Positions 53,620-62,060 of a stretch of DNA of 64,000 bases are shown here, in pieces. The notes under the pieces were generated by a model. That model saw only the letters and a program-made list of their open reading frames with translations. It was not told the origin of the DNA and did no database searches. The DNA is from Ideonella sp. A 288. GTDB taxonomy: Bacteria; Pseudomonadota; Gammaproteobacteria; Burkholderiales; Burkholderiaceae_C. The position numbers and the translations under genes are program-made. The stretch is taken from contig NZ_MWLO01000158.1 in assembly GCF_002198735.1 (NCBI RefSeq), forward strand, positions 21,284 through 85,283, written 5' to 3'. Numbering within the stretch: the stretch's first letter is position 1; each line of letters begins with the position of its first letter.

Positions 53620-54516
53620 TCAGCCTCGATCCACCTCGTGCCCGGCCATCAGCTCGAGGGCCCTGACCAGGGCCGAATGGTCCAGGTCGGCCATGCCATT
53701 GGCCGCGCAGGCCTGCATCAGCTGGGCAGCGCCCGCCGTCTGCGGCAGCGACACCGCCAGCTCGCGCGCACCCTGCAGTGCCAGGTTCAGATCCTTCTGG
53801 TGCAGGCGGATGCGGAACCCGGGCGCGAAGGTGCGCTTGATCATCCGCTCGCCATGCACTTCGAGGATGCGGCTAGCGGCAAAGCCGCCCATCAGCGCCT
53901 GGCGCACCCTGGACGGGTCGGCGCCGGCCTTGCTGGCAAACAGCAAGGCCTCTCCGACGGCGGCGATGGTCAGCGCGACGATGATCTGATTGGCCACCTT
54001 GGTGGTCTGACCGTCGCCGTTGCCACCGACCAGGGTGATGTTCCTGCCCATCTTTTCGAGCAACGGACGCACCCTGTCGAACACCGCGGCATCACCGCCG
54101 CACATGATGGTGAGCGACGCGGACTTGGCTCCGACCTCGCCGCCCGAGACTGGCGCATCGATGTAGTCGGCGCCGAGTGCGTTGATCTTCGCCGCGAAAG
54201 CCTTGGTGGCCATCGGCGAGATCGAGCTCATGTCGACGACGACCTTGCGTGCGCCACCGCCGGTCTGCAGGGCGGACGCGACGCCGTTCTCGCCGAACAG
54301 CACGGCCTCGACATCGGGCGTGTCGGGCACCATCATGAACACGACCTCGGCATGGCGGGCGACCTCTGCGGCACTGCCGCAGGCGGTGGCAGACGACGCG
54401 GCCACGCTGTCGGGGACGGCGCCCCGCGTGTGGACGAAAAGCTGGTGGCCGGCGTCGACTAGGTGCAGCGCCATCGGCGCGCCCATGATGCCCAGTCCGA
54501 TGAATCCGATCTTCAT
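53620..54516 (-). CDS. garR: 2-hydroxy-3-oxopropionate (tartronate semialdehyde) reductase
   Basis: A 298-residue beta-hydroxyacid dehydrogenase that reduces tartronate semialdehyde to glycerate. Motifs: IGFIGLGIMGAPMALHL, DMSSISPMATK, DAPVSGGEVGAKSASLTIMCGG and catalytic Lys in TTKVANQIIV. These fit GarR/GlxR closely. Sits 13 bases after the aldolase, whose product it uses. Confidence 0.94.
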   Translation of the reverse strand: MKIGFIGLGIMGAPMALHLVDAGHQLFVHTRGAVPDSVAASSATACGSAAEVARHAEVVFMMVPDTPDVEAVLFGENGVASALQTGGGARKVVVDMSSISPMATKAFAAKINALGADYIDAPVSGGEVGAKSASLTIMCGGDAAVFDRVRPLLEKMGRNITLVGGNGDGQTTKVANQIIVALTIAAVGEALLFASKAGADPSRVRQALMGGFAASRILEVHGERMIKRTFAPGFRIRLHQKDLNLALQGARELAVSLPQTAGAAQLMQACAANGMADLDHSALVRALELMAGHEVDRG

Positions 54517-54528
54517 GTGCGTGGTCCT

Positions 54529-55317
54529 TCAGTAGGTGTTGGAGCCGGCCTGCGCCGGAGCGGCACGCATCGCTGCGACCACCTGCTGCGCGCCAGCGGC
54601 CATCAGCCGCGCGTCGGAGCTGACGGTGACGAAACGGAAGCCCTTGGCGATGCGGGCGAGCGCCGCCTGCGGGCTGCCGTTGTGGATACCGGCGACCACG
54701 CCGTGGGCTTGGGCACGGGCCAGGATGTGGTCCACCGCCTCGGCAGCCTTCGGGTCGAGGTCGTCGAAGGTGGGCGTGCAGCCGAGCGCCAGCGACAGGT
54801 CCGACGGGCCGATGTAGATCGCGTCCAGCCCTTCGACCGAGAGGATCGCGTCGAGGTTGTCGAGTGCGGCAGCCGTCTCGATCATGGCGAAGGTGACGAT
54901 CGTGTCGTTGGCCTGCTGCGGGTAGTCGGCCCCGCCATACAGCAGCGCGCGCACCGGCCCGAAGCTGCGTGTGCCACGTGGCGCGTAATGCGTCCAGGCG
55001 ACCAGCTTCTGCGCGTCCGCGCGGGTGTTCACCATCGGGCAGATCACGCCGTAGGCGCCGGCATCCAGCGCCTTCATCAGGATGCCCGGCTCGAGCCAGG
55101 GCACCCTCACCACGGGCACGGTGGGTGTGGTAGAGATGGCCTGCAGCATCGTCACCAGGGCCTGGTAGTCGACGACACCGTGCTGCAGGTCGATGGTCAG
55201 CGAATCCCAGCCCTGGTGGGCCATCGTCTCGGCGGAGAAGCTGTTCGGGATGGCCAGCCAGCCGTTGACGGCCGCATTGCCTTCCTGCCACAGCGTTCGC
55301 AGGCGGTTCGGTCTCAT
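54529..55317 (-). CDS. garL: 5-keto-4-deoxy-D-glucarate aldolase (HpcH/HpaI family)
   Basis: A 262-residue class II aldolase that cleaves 5-keto-4-deoxyglucarate into pyruvate and tartronate semialdehyde. Features: WLAIPNSFSAETMAHQGWDSLTIDLQHG, VPWLEPGILMKALDAGAYGVICPMVN, MIETAAALDNLDAILSVEGLDAIYIGPSDLSLALG. Metal ligands Glu and Asp are in place. HpaI-type aldolases share the fold, but GarD and GarR in the cluster decide the role. Confidence 0.9.
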   Translation of the reverse strand: MRPNRLRTLWQEGNAAVNGWLAIPNSFSAETMAHQGWDSLTIDLQHGVVDYQALVTMLQAISTTPTVPVVRVPWLEPGILMKALDAGAYGVICPMVNTRADAQKLVAWTHYAPRGTRSFGPVRALLYGGADYPQQANDTIVTFAMIETAAALDNLDAILSVEGLDAIYIGPSDLSLALGCTPTFDDLDPKAAEAVDHILARAQAHGVVAGIHNGSPQAALARIAKGFRFVTVSSDARLMAAGAQQVVAAMRAAPAQAGSNTY

Positions 55318-55326
55318 GCTCGACTC

Positions 55327-57174
55327 CTAGGTCCGGTTGATGGTCACGTTGTCGAGACGCAGGTCGACGTTCTGGACGACGTCGGGCGTGGTGCTGACAT
55401 CGAAGACCGAGTCGCGCACGCGCACGATGCCGATCGGGTCGTTGAGACCGACACTGCCCACCACCCCTGCGCGCGGCGTGTTGGGCACGTAGTTCGCCGG
55501 CAGCGTCAACGGTGCCGGCGACGCGGTGGCAAAGCCGCGGATGTTGAAGGCCTTGGTGCCTGCCTTGGTGCCGCGCCCCACCGTCAGATGGCTGACGTAA
55601 ATCTGGTCGGTGACCGGCCTGTAGGGTCCGGATTCGGCCGGGTCGTCGGAGCTGTCGGCGCGGTAGAAGTAGTCGATCGTTATGGCCGCGTTGTTGGTCG
55701 AGACGCCGTTGGGCACCAGGACGTTGCGTGCATAGAAGTGGCGCATCACGCCACCGCGGCGTGTGTTGGTCTTGAAGCGCAGCGCGATGTCCAGTTCGCT
55801 GCTGTTCATCTGGATGTTCTCGGCAAAGACGTTCTCGATGCCACCCGACATCTCGCTGCCCAGCGTCACACCGCCATGTCCGCTGGCCATCACGCAATTG
55901 CGGATCACGATGTTGCGGGTGGCGGCGGCGCAGGCACTGGTGTCGCCGTTCGTCGAGCACTGCGCCGGATGGTTGGGGTACACCACCCACGGTGCGATCG
56001 CGTCGGCCGGCATTCCCGGCGGCGGCGCGAAGCCATCGGTGCCGCGGCCGGCCTTGATGGCAATGCAGTCGTCGCCGGTGTCGAAGCTGCAGTCTTCGAT
56101 CAACACGTCGACGCAGGCCTCGGGGTTGCAGCCGTCACTGTTGGTGCCCAGGCTGACGATGTCCACCGCGCGCACCGTCACGTTCCTGCAGAACAGCGGA
56201 TGCACCACCCAGAATGGCGAGCGCTTCAGCGTGACGCCTTCGATCAGCACGTTCTCGCAGCCATAGGGTCCGACCAGCGGCGGACGCAGGTAGTGCTGCG
56301 TGCCGCTGGCGTCGATGCCATAGACGCGCTGCGACACCGGCACATGGCCTGGCACCGCGCCCTGGCTCTTGAGCAGCAGGCTGTCGGCCGCCTGGTGCGG
56401 CAGACAGGCGGCGCCGAGGCTGGACGGGAAGGTGCTGGTGCCCTTGGCGCAGCCGAACTTCGGATTGCCCTGGCTGCCGCCCTTCCACCACCACCACGCT
56501 GACGGGTTGCCCTGCTTGTTGTTCGGATCGAACTGGTCGATGCCGGCCTGGCCGTCCAGCGTGCCCTTGCCGGTGATGGCGATATCGCGCTCGCGGTAGG
56601 CGTAGACCAGCGGCGAGTGGTTGTAGAGGTCGTTGCCCTCCCAGCGCGTCAGCACGTTGGGGTACTTGCGCGGGTCGGTGTCGAACAGCAGCACCGAGTC
56701 GATCTCGGGCAGGTGCAGGTTCACCCGGCTGCGCAAGCGGATCGCGCCGGTCATGAAGGTTCCGCTGGGCACCACGACGCGGCCACCGCCGGCGGCATGG
56801 CAGGCTGCGATCGCCGCGGCAATGGCCCGCGTGTTGCCGAGCACCACGGCATCGTCGACGCGGTCGCCGGCCACGGCGCCGAAGTCGGTGATCAGGAAGC
56901 GTCGGCGCGGGAAGTGCGGCGCGCGTATGCGCGACAGGATCCGCGGCACCGTGCGGTTCCAGGCCACGGCCTCCGGGTCGAGGTCCGGCATGCGGTGCCG
57001 TTCGTGCAACGCCTGCACCGTGGGTTGGGCGGCGGCAACGATGCCCTCCGTGTCGCCTTCGCCGCCGCCGCCGCAGCCGCTGAGCAGCGGCGGAAGCGCC
57101 AGGCTGCTACCGGCACCGAGGGCTCGAACCAGGAAGCGGCGGCGCGCTGAGGGTTTGTCGCTGGGCAGTGTCAT
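55327..57174 (-). CDS. GH28 polygalacturonase, exo-type, with Tat/lipoprotein signal
   Basis: A 615-residue glycoside hydrolase family 28 enzyme that releases galacturonate from pectin fragments. Active-site motifs all present: NSDG (345-348), DD (368-369) in TGDDCIAIKAG, SGHGG (431-435) and RFK (466-468) in RFKTNTRRGG, the last typical of exo-acting enzymes. The N-terminus has a twin-arginine start (ARRRFL) and lipobox LSGC (Cys34), so it is probably exported folded and lipid-anchored. It sits between garL and udh in the operon, linking polymer release to catabolism. About 20 cysteines/aromatic-rich insertions (WWWWKGG) extend the usual length. Confidence 0.92.
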   Translation of the reverse strand: MTLPSDKPSARRRFLVRALGAGSSLALPPLLSGCGGGGEGDTEGIVAAAQPTVQALHERHRMPDLDPEAVAWNRTVPRILSRIRAPHFPRRRFLITDFGAVAGDRVDDAVVLGNTRAIAAAIAACHAAGGGRVVVPSGTFMTGAIRLRSRVNLHLPEIDSVLLFDTDPRKYPNVLTRWEGNDLYNHSPLVYAYRERDIAITGKGTLDGQAGIDQFDPNNKQGNPSAWWWWKGGSQGNPKFGCAKGTSTFPSSLGAACLPHQAADSLLLKSQGAVPGHVPVSQRVYGIDASGTQHYLRPPLVGPYGCENVLIEGVTLKRSPFWVVHPLFCRNVTVRAVDIVSLGTNSDGCNPEACVDVLIEDCSFDTGDDCIAIKAGRGTDGFAPPPGMPADAIAPWVVYPNHPAQCSTNGDTSACAAATRNIVIRNCVMASGHGGVTLGSEMSGGIENVFAENIQMNSSELDIALRFKTNTRRGGVMRHFYARNVLVPNGVSTNNAAITIDYFYRADSSDDPAESGPYRPVTDQIYVSHLTVGRGTKAGTKAFNIRGFATASPAPLTLPANYVPNTPRAGVVGSVGLNDPIGIVRVRDSVFDVSTTPDVVQNVDLRLDNVTINRT

Positions 57175-57275
57175 CGTGAACTCCTGTGGAGGTTGGTCGT
57201 GGTCGTCGAGGCATGGCGAGGCCCGCCGCCCGGACAGGGTGTCCGGCGATCGGATTGCTCGGCAGGGGATCGGGG

Positions 57276-58085
57276 CTAGCGCCCGCGGCGTTCGGGCGGC
57301 GTGTAGTCCATGGTCACGAAGGCGCCGCCCTGGAACTGGCGGGCGACCAGGTCCAGCGGGTTGGGCTTCGCCTCGATCTCGGCCGCCCAGGCTTCGGCGT
57401 TCTGCGTGGGCTGGTAGCCGATCGCATTGCCCTCGGACAGGTCGTAGTAGGCGCGGCTGTTGGCCGAGACGCCCCAAACCGCGCAATAGCCCACCTCGGG
57501 CGCATCGATGCAGCGCTGCACCAGGTGCAGCAGGTCATCGCTGCCCATCCAGGTGCTGAGCTGTCGCTGGTTCTCGGGTGGCTTTCCCATGGTCGTGCCG
57601 ATGCGCAGCGAGATGCCCTCGATGCCATGCTTGTCCCAGTACATGCGTGCCATGGCCTCGCCCCACACCTTGGAAAGGCCGTAGAAGCCGTCCGGGCGAA
57701 AGGCCGCATCGAGCCTCAGCTGTGCGTCCACCGGGTGCATGCCGAAGGCATGGTTCGAACTCGCAAAGACGACGCGCCGCACCTTGTGGCGGCGGGCGCC
57801 CTCGTAGACCTCGTACAGCGCGCGCAGGTTGTTCTCGATGATCTCGGGCAGTGGCTTCTCGACGCTGGTGCCGGCCATGTGGATCAGCACGTCTACGCCC
57901 GCCAGCAGCCGGTCGACCACGGCCGGCTCGCGCAGGTCGCCGTGCATCACGTCCTCGCCGTCGTAAAGCGGCACCAACGGGCGCGAGCCGCCGGCAGCGC
58001 GCAGGTCGACGCCGCGCTCGCGCAGACCCTTGCGCAGGATGCTGCCGACGATGCCGCCAGCGCCGCTCAAAGCCACTTTGGTCAT
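57276..58085 (-). CDS. udh: uronate dehydrogenase
   Basis: A 269-residue extended SDR that oxidises D-galacturonate or D-glucuronate to the aldaro-lactone with NAD. Motifs: VALSGAGGIVGSILRKGL, DVLIHMAGTSVE, FASSNHAFGMHPV, catalytic YGLSK and RIGTTMGKPPENQRQLSTWMG. Length equals characterised Udh enzymes. First catabolic gene after the TRAP importer. Its product is handled by the lactonase and GarD encoded in the same locus. Confidence 0.93.
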   Translation of the reverse strand: MTKVALSGAGGIVGSILRKGLRERGVDLRAAGGSRPLVPLYDGEDVMHGDLREPAVVDRLLAGVDVLIHMAGTSVEKPLPEIIENNLRALYEVYEGARRHKVRRVVFASSNHAFGMHPVDAQLRLDAAFRPDGFYGLSKVWGEAMARMYWDKHGIEGISLRIGTTMGKPPENQRQLSTWMGSDDLLHLVQRCIDAPEVGYCAVWGVSANSRAYYDLSEGNAIGYQPTQNAEAWAAEIEAKPNPLDLVARQFQGGAFVTMDYTPPERRGR

Positions 58086-58134
58086 TCGATTCACCTCGCA
58101 GAAGGGATATGTAGGGGTTGCGGGCCGCGGCGCG

Positions 58135-59427
58135 TCAACCGGTGTAGCCCATGAACAATCGCGGCAGGGCCAGCGAGAACGCGGGCACGTAAGTGACCAG
58201 CAACAGGGCCGCCACCAACGCACCGTAGAACGGCCAGATGGTCTTCATCACCGCACCGACCGAGATGCCGCCGATGGCGCAGCCGACGAACTGCACGGTG
58301 CCGACGGGTGGGGTGTTCAGCCCGAGCGCGCAGTTGATCAGCATCACCATGCCGAACTGCACCGGGTCCATGCCGTACTTCATCGCAATCGGCAGGAAGA
58401 TCGGCGTCGCGATCAGGATCGTCGCCGCCATGTCCATGAAGGTGCCGAGAACGAACAGGATGACGTTGATCAACAGGAACACGGCCCACGGCGTGGTCGT
58501 CACGCTTGACACCAGGTTGCCCATGAAGTCGGCCACCTCGTACAGGCCCATCAGATACTGGAACATCGCCGACACGCCGATCAGCAGCAACACCACGCCG
58601 GTCGTCTTGACTGCCTTTGCGGCCGCCAGCATCAGGTGCTGCCAGTTCATCGTGCGGTAGATCAGGAAGGTCAGCGCCAGCGTGTAGATCACCGCGATCG
58701 CCGCCGCCTCGGTGGCGGTGAAGACGCCCGACAGAATGCCGGCAAGAATGATCACGACGATCAGCAGGCCCGGCGCTGCCGCAGCGGCGGCACGCAACAC
58801 ACCCGACCAGCCCGGAAACTCGCCGGCCGGATAACCGCGCGAGACTGCCACCGCATAGGCGGCGACCAGCATGCACACCATCAGCACGGCAGCGGGCAAC
58901 AGGCCGGCGGCGATCAACGCGCCCACCGACACCGAGCCGCCGGCCGCCAGCGCGTAGATGATCATGTTGTGGCTGGTGGGCATCAGGGCACCGACCAGCG
59001 CGGCGTGGGTCGTCACGTTGACCGCGTAGTCTGCGTGATAGCCATCCTTCTTCATCATGGGGATCATCACCGCGCCCATCGCCGACACATCGGCCACCGC
59101 CGAGCCGCAGACGCCGCCAAACAGCGTGCAGGCCACGACGTTGGACATGCCCAGGCCGCCACGCACATGGCCCGCCGCACTCTGCGCCAGGCGGACGATG
59201 CGGTCGGCCACGCCGCCATGCAGCATCAACTCACCGCTGAAGATGAAGAAGGGAATGGCCAGGAACGAGAAGACGTTCATCCCCGACATCATTTGCTGGA
59301 ACAGCACGGCCAGCGGCAGGCCTTCATAGAGGATCGTGCACAGCGACGACAGCCCGATCGCGAACGCGACCGGCACGCCCAGCACCAGGAAGCCGAAGAA
59401 GGTAATGCAGAGGATGGTCAGTGCCAT
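58135..59427 (-). CDS. dctM: TRAP transporter large permease (DctM-type)
   Basis: A 430-residue permease with about 12 helices. Hallmarks: FFIFSGELMLHGGVADRIVRLAQ, FGGVCGSAVADVSAMGAVMIPMM and LMPTSHNMIIYAL. It overlaps dctQ by 10 bases. Together with dctP upstream it forms the importer for galacturonate or a similar acid. Distinct from the 465-residue DctM at 29057. Confidence 0.95.
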   Translation of the reverse strand: MALTILCITFFGFLVLGVPVAFAIGLSSLCTILYEGLPLAVLFQQMMSGMNVFSFLAIPFFIFSGELMLHGGVADRIVRLAQSAAGHVRGGLGMSNVVACTLFGGVCGSAVADVSAMGAVMIPMMKKDGYHADYAVNVTTHAALVGALMPTSHNMIIYALAAGGSVSVGALIAAGLLPAAVLMVCMLVAAYAVAVSRGYPAGEFPGWSGVLRAAAAAAPGLLIVVIILAGILSGVFTATEAAAIAVIYTLALTFLIYRTMNWQHLMLAAAKAVKTTGVVLLLIGVSAMFQYLMGLYEVADFMGNLVSSVTTTPWAVFLLINVILFVLGTFMDMAATILIATPIFLPIAMKYGMDPVQFGMVMLINCALGLNTPPVGTVQFVGCAIGGISVGAVMKTIWPFYGALVAALLLVTYVPAFSLALPRLFMGYTG

Positions 59428-59972
59428 GACGGCTCCACGGTTTTGCCCTGGACGAGCGCGATCACGTGCTCGATCGAGAACGAGATGATCAGCACACCCG
59501 AGATGACCAGCGGCGCGTAGCGGATCGCTTCGGGCAGGCCGAGGTTCGGGATCCTGTAGCTGGCCACCGACAGGCCCAGCACGCCGCCGTTCCAGATCAT
59601 GGCGGCACCGAAGGCCATCACCAGCATATGGATGACCAGTTCGACGCGGTTGCGCACATGCTCGGGCACCAGCACCAGCAGTGATTCCATGCCGATGTGC
59701 CCGGCATCGCGCACACCGACTGCCGCGCCGATCAGAGTGACGTAGAGCACCAGCACCAGGGCCAGGCTCTCGGTCCAGGTGGGCGAGCTGTTCAGCACAT
59801 AACGTCCGAAGACCTGGAAGAACACGATCGCCACGATCGTGAACAGCCCTCCCACCGACAGGTACATGCCCACGCGCGCAACCGGGGCGTTGAGACGAGT
59901 CAACCAGCCGTCGAGCGGTGGTTCAGCGAGCGCCTGGGCTTGCGGAGGGTCCGCCAATGCCAGTTCCTTCAT
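59418..59972 (-). CDS. dctQ: TRAP transporter small permease (DctQ-type)
   Basis: A 184-residue protein with four helices and FGRYVLNSSPTWTESLALVLVLYV, the DctQ hallmark. The first 30 residues are cytoplasmic and Ala/Pro-rich. Lies 60 bases after dctP and overlaps dctM. Confidence 0.93.
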   Translation of the reverse strand: MKELALADPPQAQALAEPPLDGWLTRLNAPVARVGMYLSVGGLFTIVAIVFFQVFGRYVLNSSPTWTESLALVLVLYVTLIGAAVGVRDAGHIGMESLLVLVPEHVRNRVELVIHMLVMAFGAAMIWNGGVLGLSVASYRIPNLGLPEAIRYAPLVISGVLIISFSIEHVIALVQGKTVEPSWH

Positions 59973-60032
59973 CGGAACTCCTTGTGAGTGGGACGGGTTG
60001 GGCCGGCGCCACCTGGCACCGAGCCGAAGCGG

Positions 60033-61016
60033 CTACTTCGCTTCCTGGATGCGCTTGACCAGATCGCGCAGCTTGGGTGTGCTGGCGAACTTCGTGTAAA
60101 CGGGGGCCATGGCATCGACGAAGGGCTTCCTGTCGGCGATGACGACCACTTGCGCGCCGCCGGCCTCGGCCACCTTGCGAGACTTGGCTTCGCGCTCGTC
60201 CCACAGCTTGCGCATCGTGGACACCGATTCCTTGGCGGTCTTGCGCAGCAGCGCCTGGTCGTCCTTCGACAGCGTGTCCCAGATCTTCTTGGAGAAGACC
60301 AGCACCTCGGGCACCATCGAATGCTCGGTGGTGTTGTAGTACTTGGCGGCCTCGAAGTGGCGCGACGACTCGTACGACGGCCAGTTGTTCTCGGCGCCGT
60401 CGACGATGCCCGTCTTCAGGCCGGTGTAGACCTCGCCGTAGGGCATCGGCGTGGCGTTGGCGCCCAGCGCCTCCATCATGGCCACGAACAGGTCCGACTG
60501 CTGCACGCGGATCTTCATGCCCTTCACGTCGGCCAGCGTCTTGATCGGCCGCTTCACGGTGTACACCGAACGCGCGCCGCTGTCGTAGAAGGCCAGCCCG
60601 ACCATGCCCTGCTCGCCCATGGCGGCCAGGATCTCGTCGCCGATGGGGCCGTCCAGCACGCGGCGCATGTGGTCGATCGAGCGGAAGACGAACGGCATCG
60701 AGATCGCGATCGTCTCGGGCACGATGTTGTTCAGCGGCGCCGCGTTGATGCGCATCATGTCCAGGCCACCGATCTTCAACTGCTCGATGGTGTCGCGCTC
60801 CGCGCCGAGCGCGCCCGACGCGAAGACCTTGACGCCGAGCTTGTCGTGCGACTGCTCCTTGAGGGCCTTGCCCATGGCGCGCACGGCCTCGACCGTCGGG
60901 TAGTCGGCCGGATGCACGTCCGCCGAACGGAAATCCCGGGCCAGCACGGGAGAGGTGATCGCCAGGCCGATGGCCGCACTGAGGGCGAGGAGACTGTGGC
61001 GCAGAGGGTGGATCAT
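60033..61016 (-). CDS. dctP: TRAP transporter substrate-binding protein (DctP-type)
   Basis: A 327-residue periplasmic protein with signal peptide ending near residue 26 (LAR). The mature part opens FRSADVHPADYPTVEAVRAMG, a pattern of TRAP binding proteins for hexuronates, and includes VKGMKIRVQQSDLF with the substrate Arg. First gene of the eleven-gene run ending at the porin. Its promoter region (61017-61248) is shared with the divergent regulator and carries palindromic sites. Confidence 0.94.
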   Translation of the reverse strand: MIHPLRHSLLALSAAIGLAITSPVLARDFRSADVHPADYPTVEAVRAMGKALKEQSHDKLGVKVFASGALGAERDTIEQLKIGGLDMMRINAAPLNNIVPETIAISMPFVFRSIDHMRRVLDGPIGDEILAAMGEQGMVGLAFYDSGARSVYTVKRPIKTLADVKGMKIRVQQSDLFVAMMEALGANATPMPYGEVYTGLKTGIVDGAENNWPSYESSRHFEAAKYYNTTEHSMVPEVLVFSKKIWDTLSKDDQALLRKTAKESVSTMRKLWDEREAKSRKVAEAGGAQVVVIADRKPFVDAMAPVYTKFASTPKLRDLVKRIQEAK

Positions 61017-61095
61017 GGAATTCCTCGAGGTGGTGGGGGACGCTGCCCGTGCCTGCCCATGCAGGGCCTCGAGCGCGGTGATTGGCGTCTATTGC

Positions 61096-61165
61096 TGTCT
61101 GACAACTTGACTGTATGTTGCCTAGTTGTAATGCAACTATAGGGAGAAACACCTACAGTTGTCTG
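61096..61165. promoter_or_regulatory. operator cluster between dctP and the GntR regulator
   Basis: Three related sites are visible: TGTCTGACA (61096-61104, odd palindrome), TAGTTG-N5-CAACTA (61123-61139) and CAGTTGTCTG (61156-61165). Related elements occur ahead of garD at 61981-62036. A FadR-type regulator binding a TTGTC-type half site is inferred; the adjacent GntR gene is the obvious candidate. Confidence 0.6.
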
Positions 61166-61248
61166 GCTTCAGTAGCTGCGCCTGCTAAGATGAGGACACC
61201 AATGCTCAGGCGCGACGGCCTGCGAAGGGCGGCCACGCCAACCACCCC

Positions 61249-61965
61249 ATGAACGATCCCATCCTGCAACCCGACGGCCCGGGCTCGCTGCCCGACCGGA
61301 TCTACACACGCATCGTCGAAGCGATCCTGCGGGGCGACTTCACGGCAACCGGCAAGTTACCCACCGAGGACGTTCTGGCCAGCCGTTTCAATGTCTCGCG
61401 CCCTACGGTGCGCGAGGCCCTGGCCCGCCTGCGCTCCGACGGCGTGATCGAATCGCGGCGCGGCTCGGGCAGCCATGTCGTGCGCCGCCCGGGCTCGGCG
61501 ACGGCCACGGCCACACCGATCAGGAACCTGGCCGACATCGAGCGCTACTACGTCTTTCGCTGCTGCGTCGAGGGTGGCGCCGCGGCGGCGGCGGCCGAAT
61601 TCCACGACCGCGAAGACCTGGCAACGATGCGCGCCGAATTCGATGCGCTGGGCCAGGCGATGGAGGGCGGACATTCAGGCATCGAGGAAGACGTGCGCTT
61701 GCACCTGGCGATCGCGCGCGCCTCGCACAACCCGTTCTTCGTCAATACCGTGGAGACCAGCGTCGCGCCGATCCGGCAGTTCATGGAACTGGCCCGCAGC
61801 GTCTCCGACAAGAAAAGCATGGAGCGCGTGCGCACGGTGCAGGCCGAGCACCAGGCGATCGTCGACGCGATAGCGCGCCGCTCACCCGCCGAGGCGGCCG
61901 AGGCCACGCGCCTGCACGTGGTCAATGCGAAGCGCCGCATCTTCGAAGGAACGGCTCTGCCATGA
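61249..61965 (+). CDS. GntR-family (FCD) regulator of galactarate/uronate genes
   Basis: A 238-residue regulator. Winged helix LPDRIYTRIVEAILRGDF...KLPTEDVLASRFNVSRPTVREALARLRSDGVIE, then the FCD domain with DVRLHLAIARASHN and EHQAIVDAI plus C-terminal RLHVVNAKRRIF providing metal-binding His. It lies between the divergent TRAP-udh operon and garD, both of which have matching palindromes, so it probably represses both until a uronate or aldarate binds. Confidence 0.93.
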   Translation: MNDPILQPDGPGSLPDRIYTRIVEAILRGDFTATGKLPTEDVLASRFNVSRPTVREALARLRSDGVIESRRGSGSHVVRRPGSATATATPIRNLADIERYYVFRCCVEGGAAAAAAEFHDREDLATMRAEFDALGQAMEGGHSGIEEDVRLHLAIARASHNPFFVNTVETSVAPIRQFMELARSVSDKKSMERVRTVQAEHQAIVDAIARRSPAEAAEATRLHVVNAKRRIFEGTALP

Positions 61966-61980
61966 ACGGCGCCCCACATC

Positions 61981-62036
61981 AAAGTTGCTTGACAACTTTA
62001 TTGAATATCAGACAATTTGATCTTCGTTGCAGCAAC
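61981..62036 (+). promoter_or_regulatory. garD promoter with overlapping GntR operators
   Basis: AAAGTTGCTTGACAACTTT (61981-61999) is a perfect 7-bp inverted repeat with 5-base spacer. It contains TTGACA (61989-61994), a -35 match; GACAAT (62011-62016) follows at 16 bases as a -10 (4 of 6). GTTGCAGCAAC (62026-62036) is a perfect 11-base palindrome downstream. TATCAGACAATT (62006-62017) carries the same TTGTCTG half site on the other strand. Confidence 0.6.
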
Positions 62037-62060
62037 TTCTGTTGACGCCTGGAGATTCCG

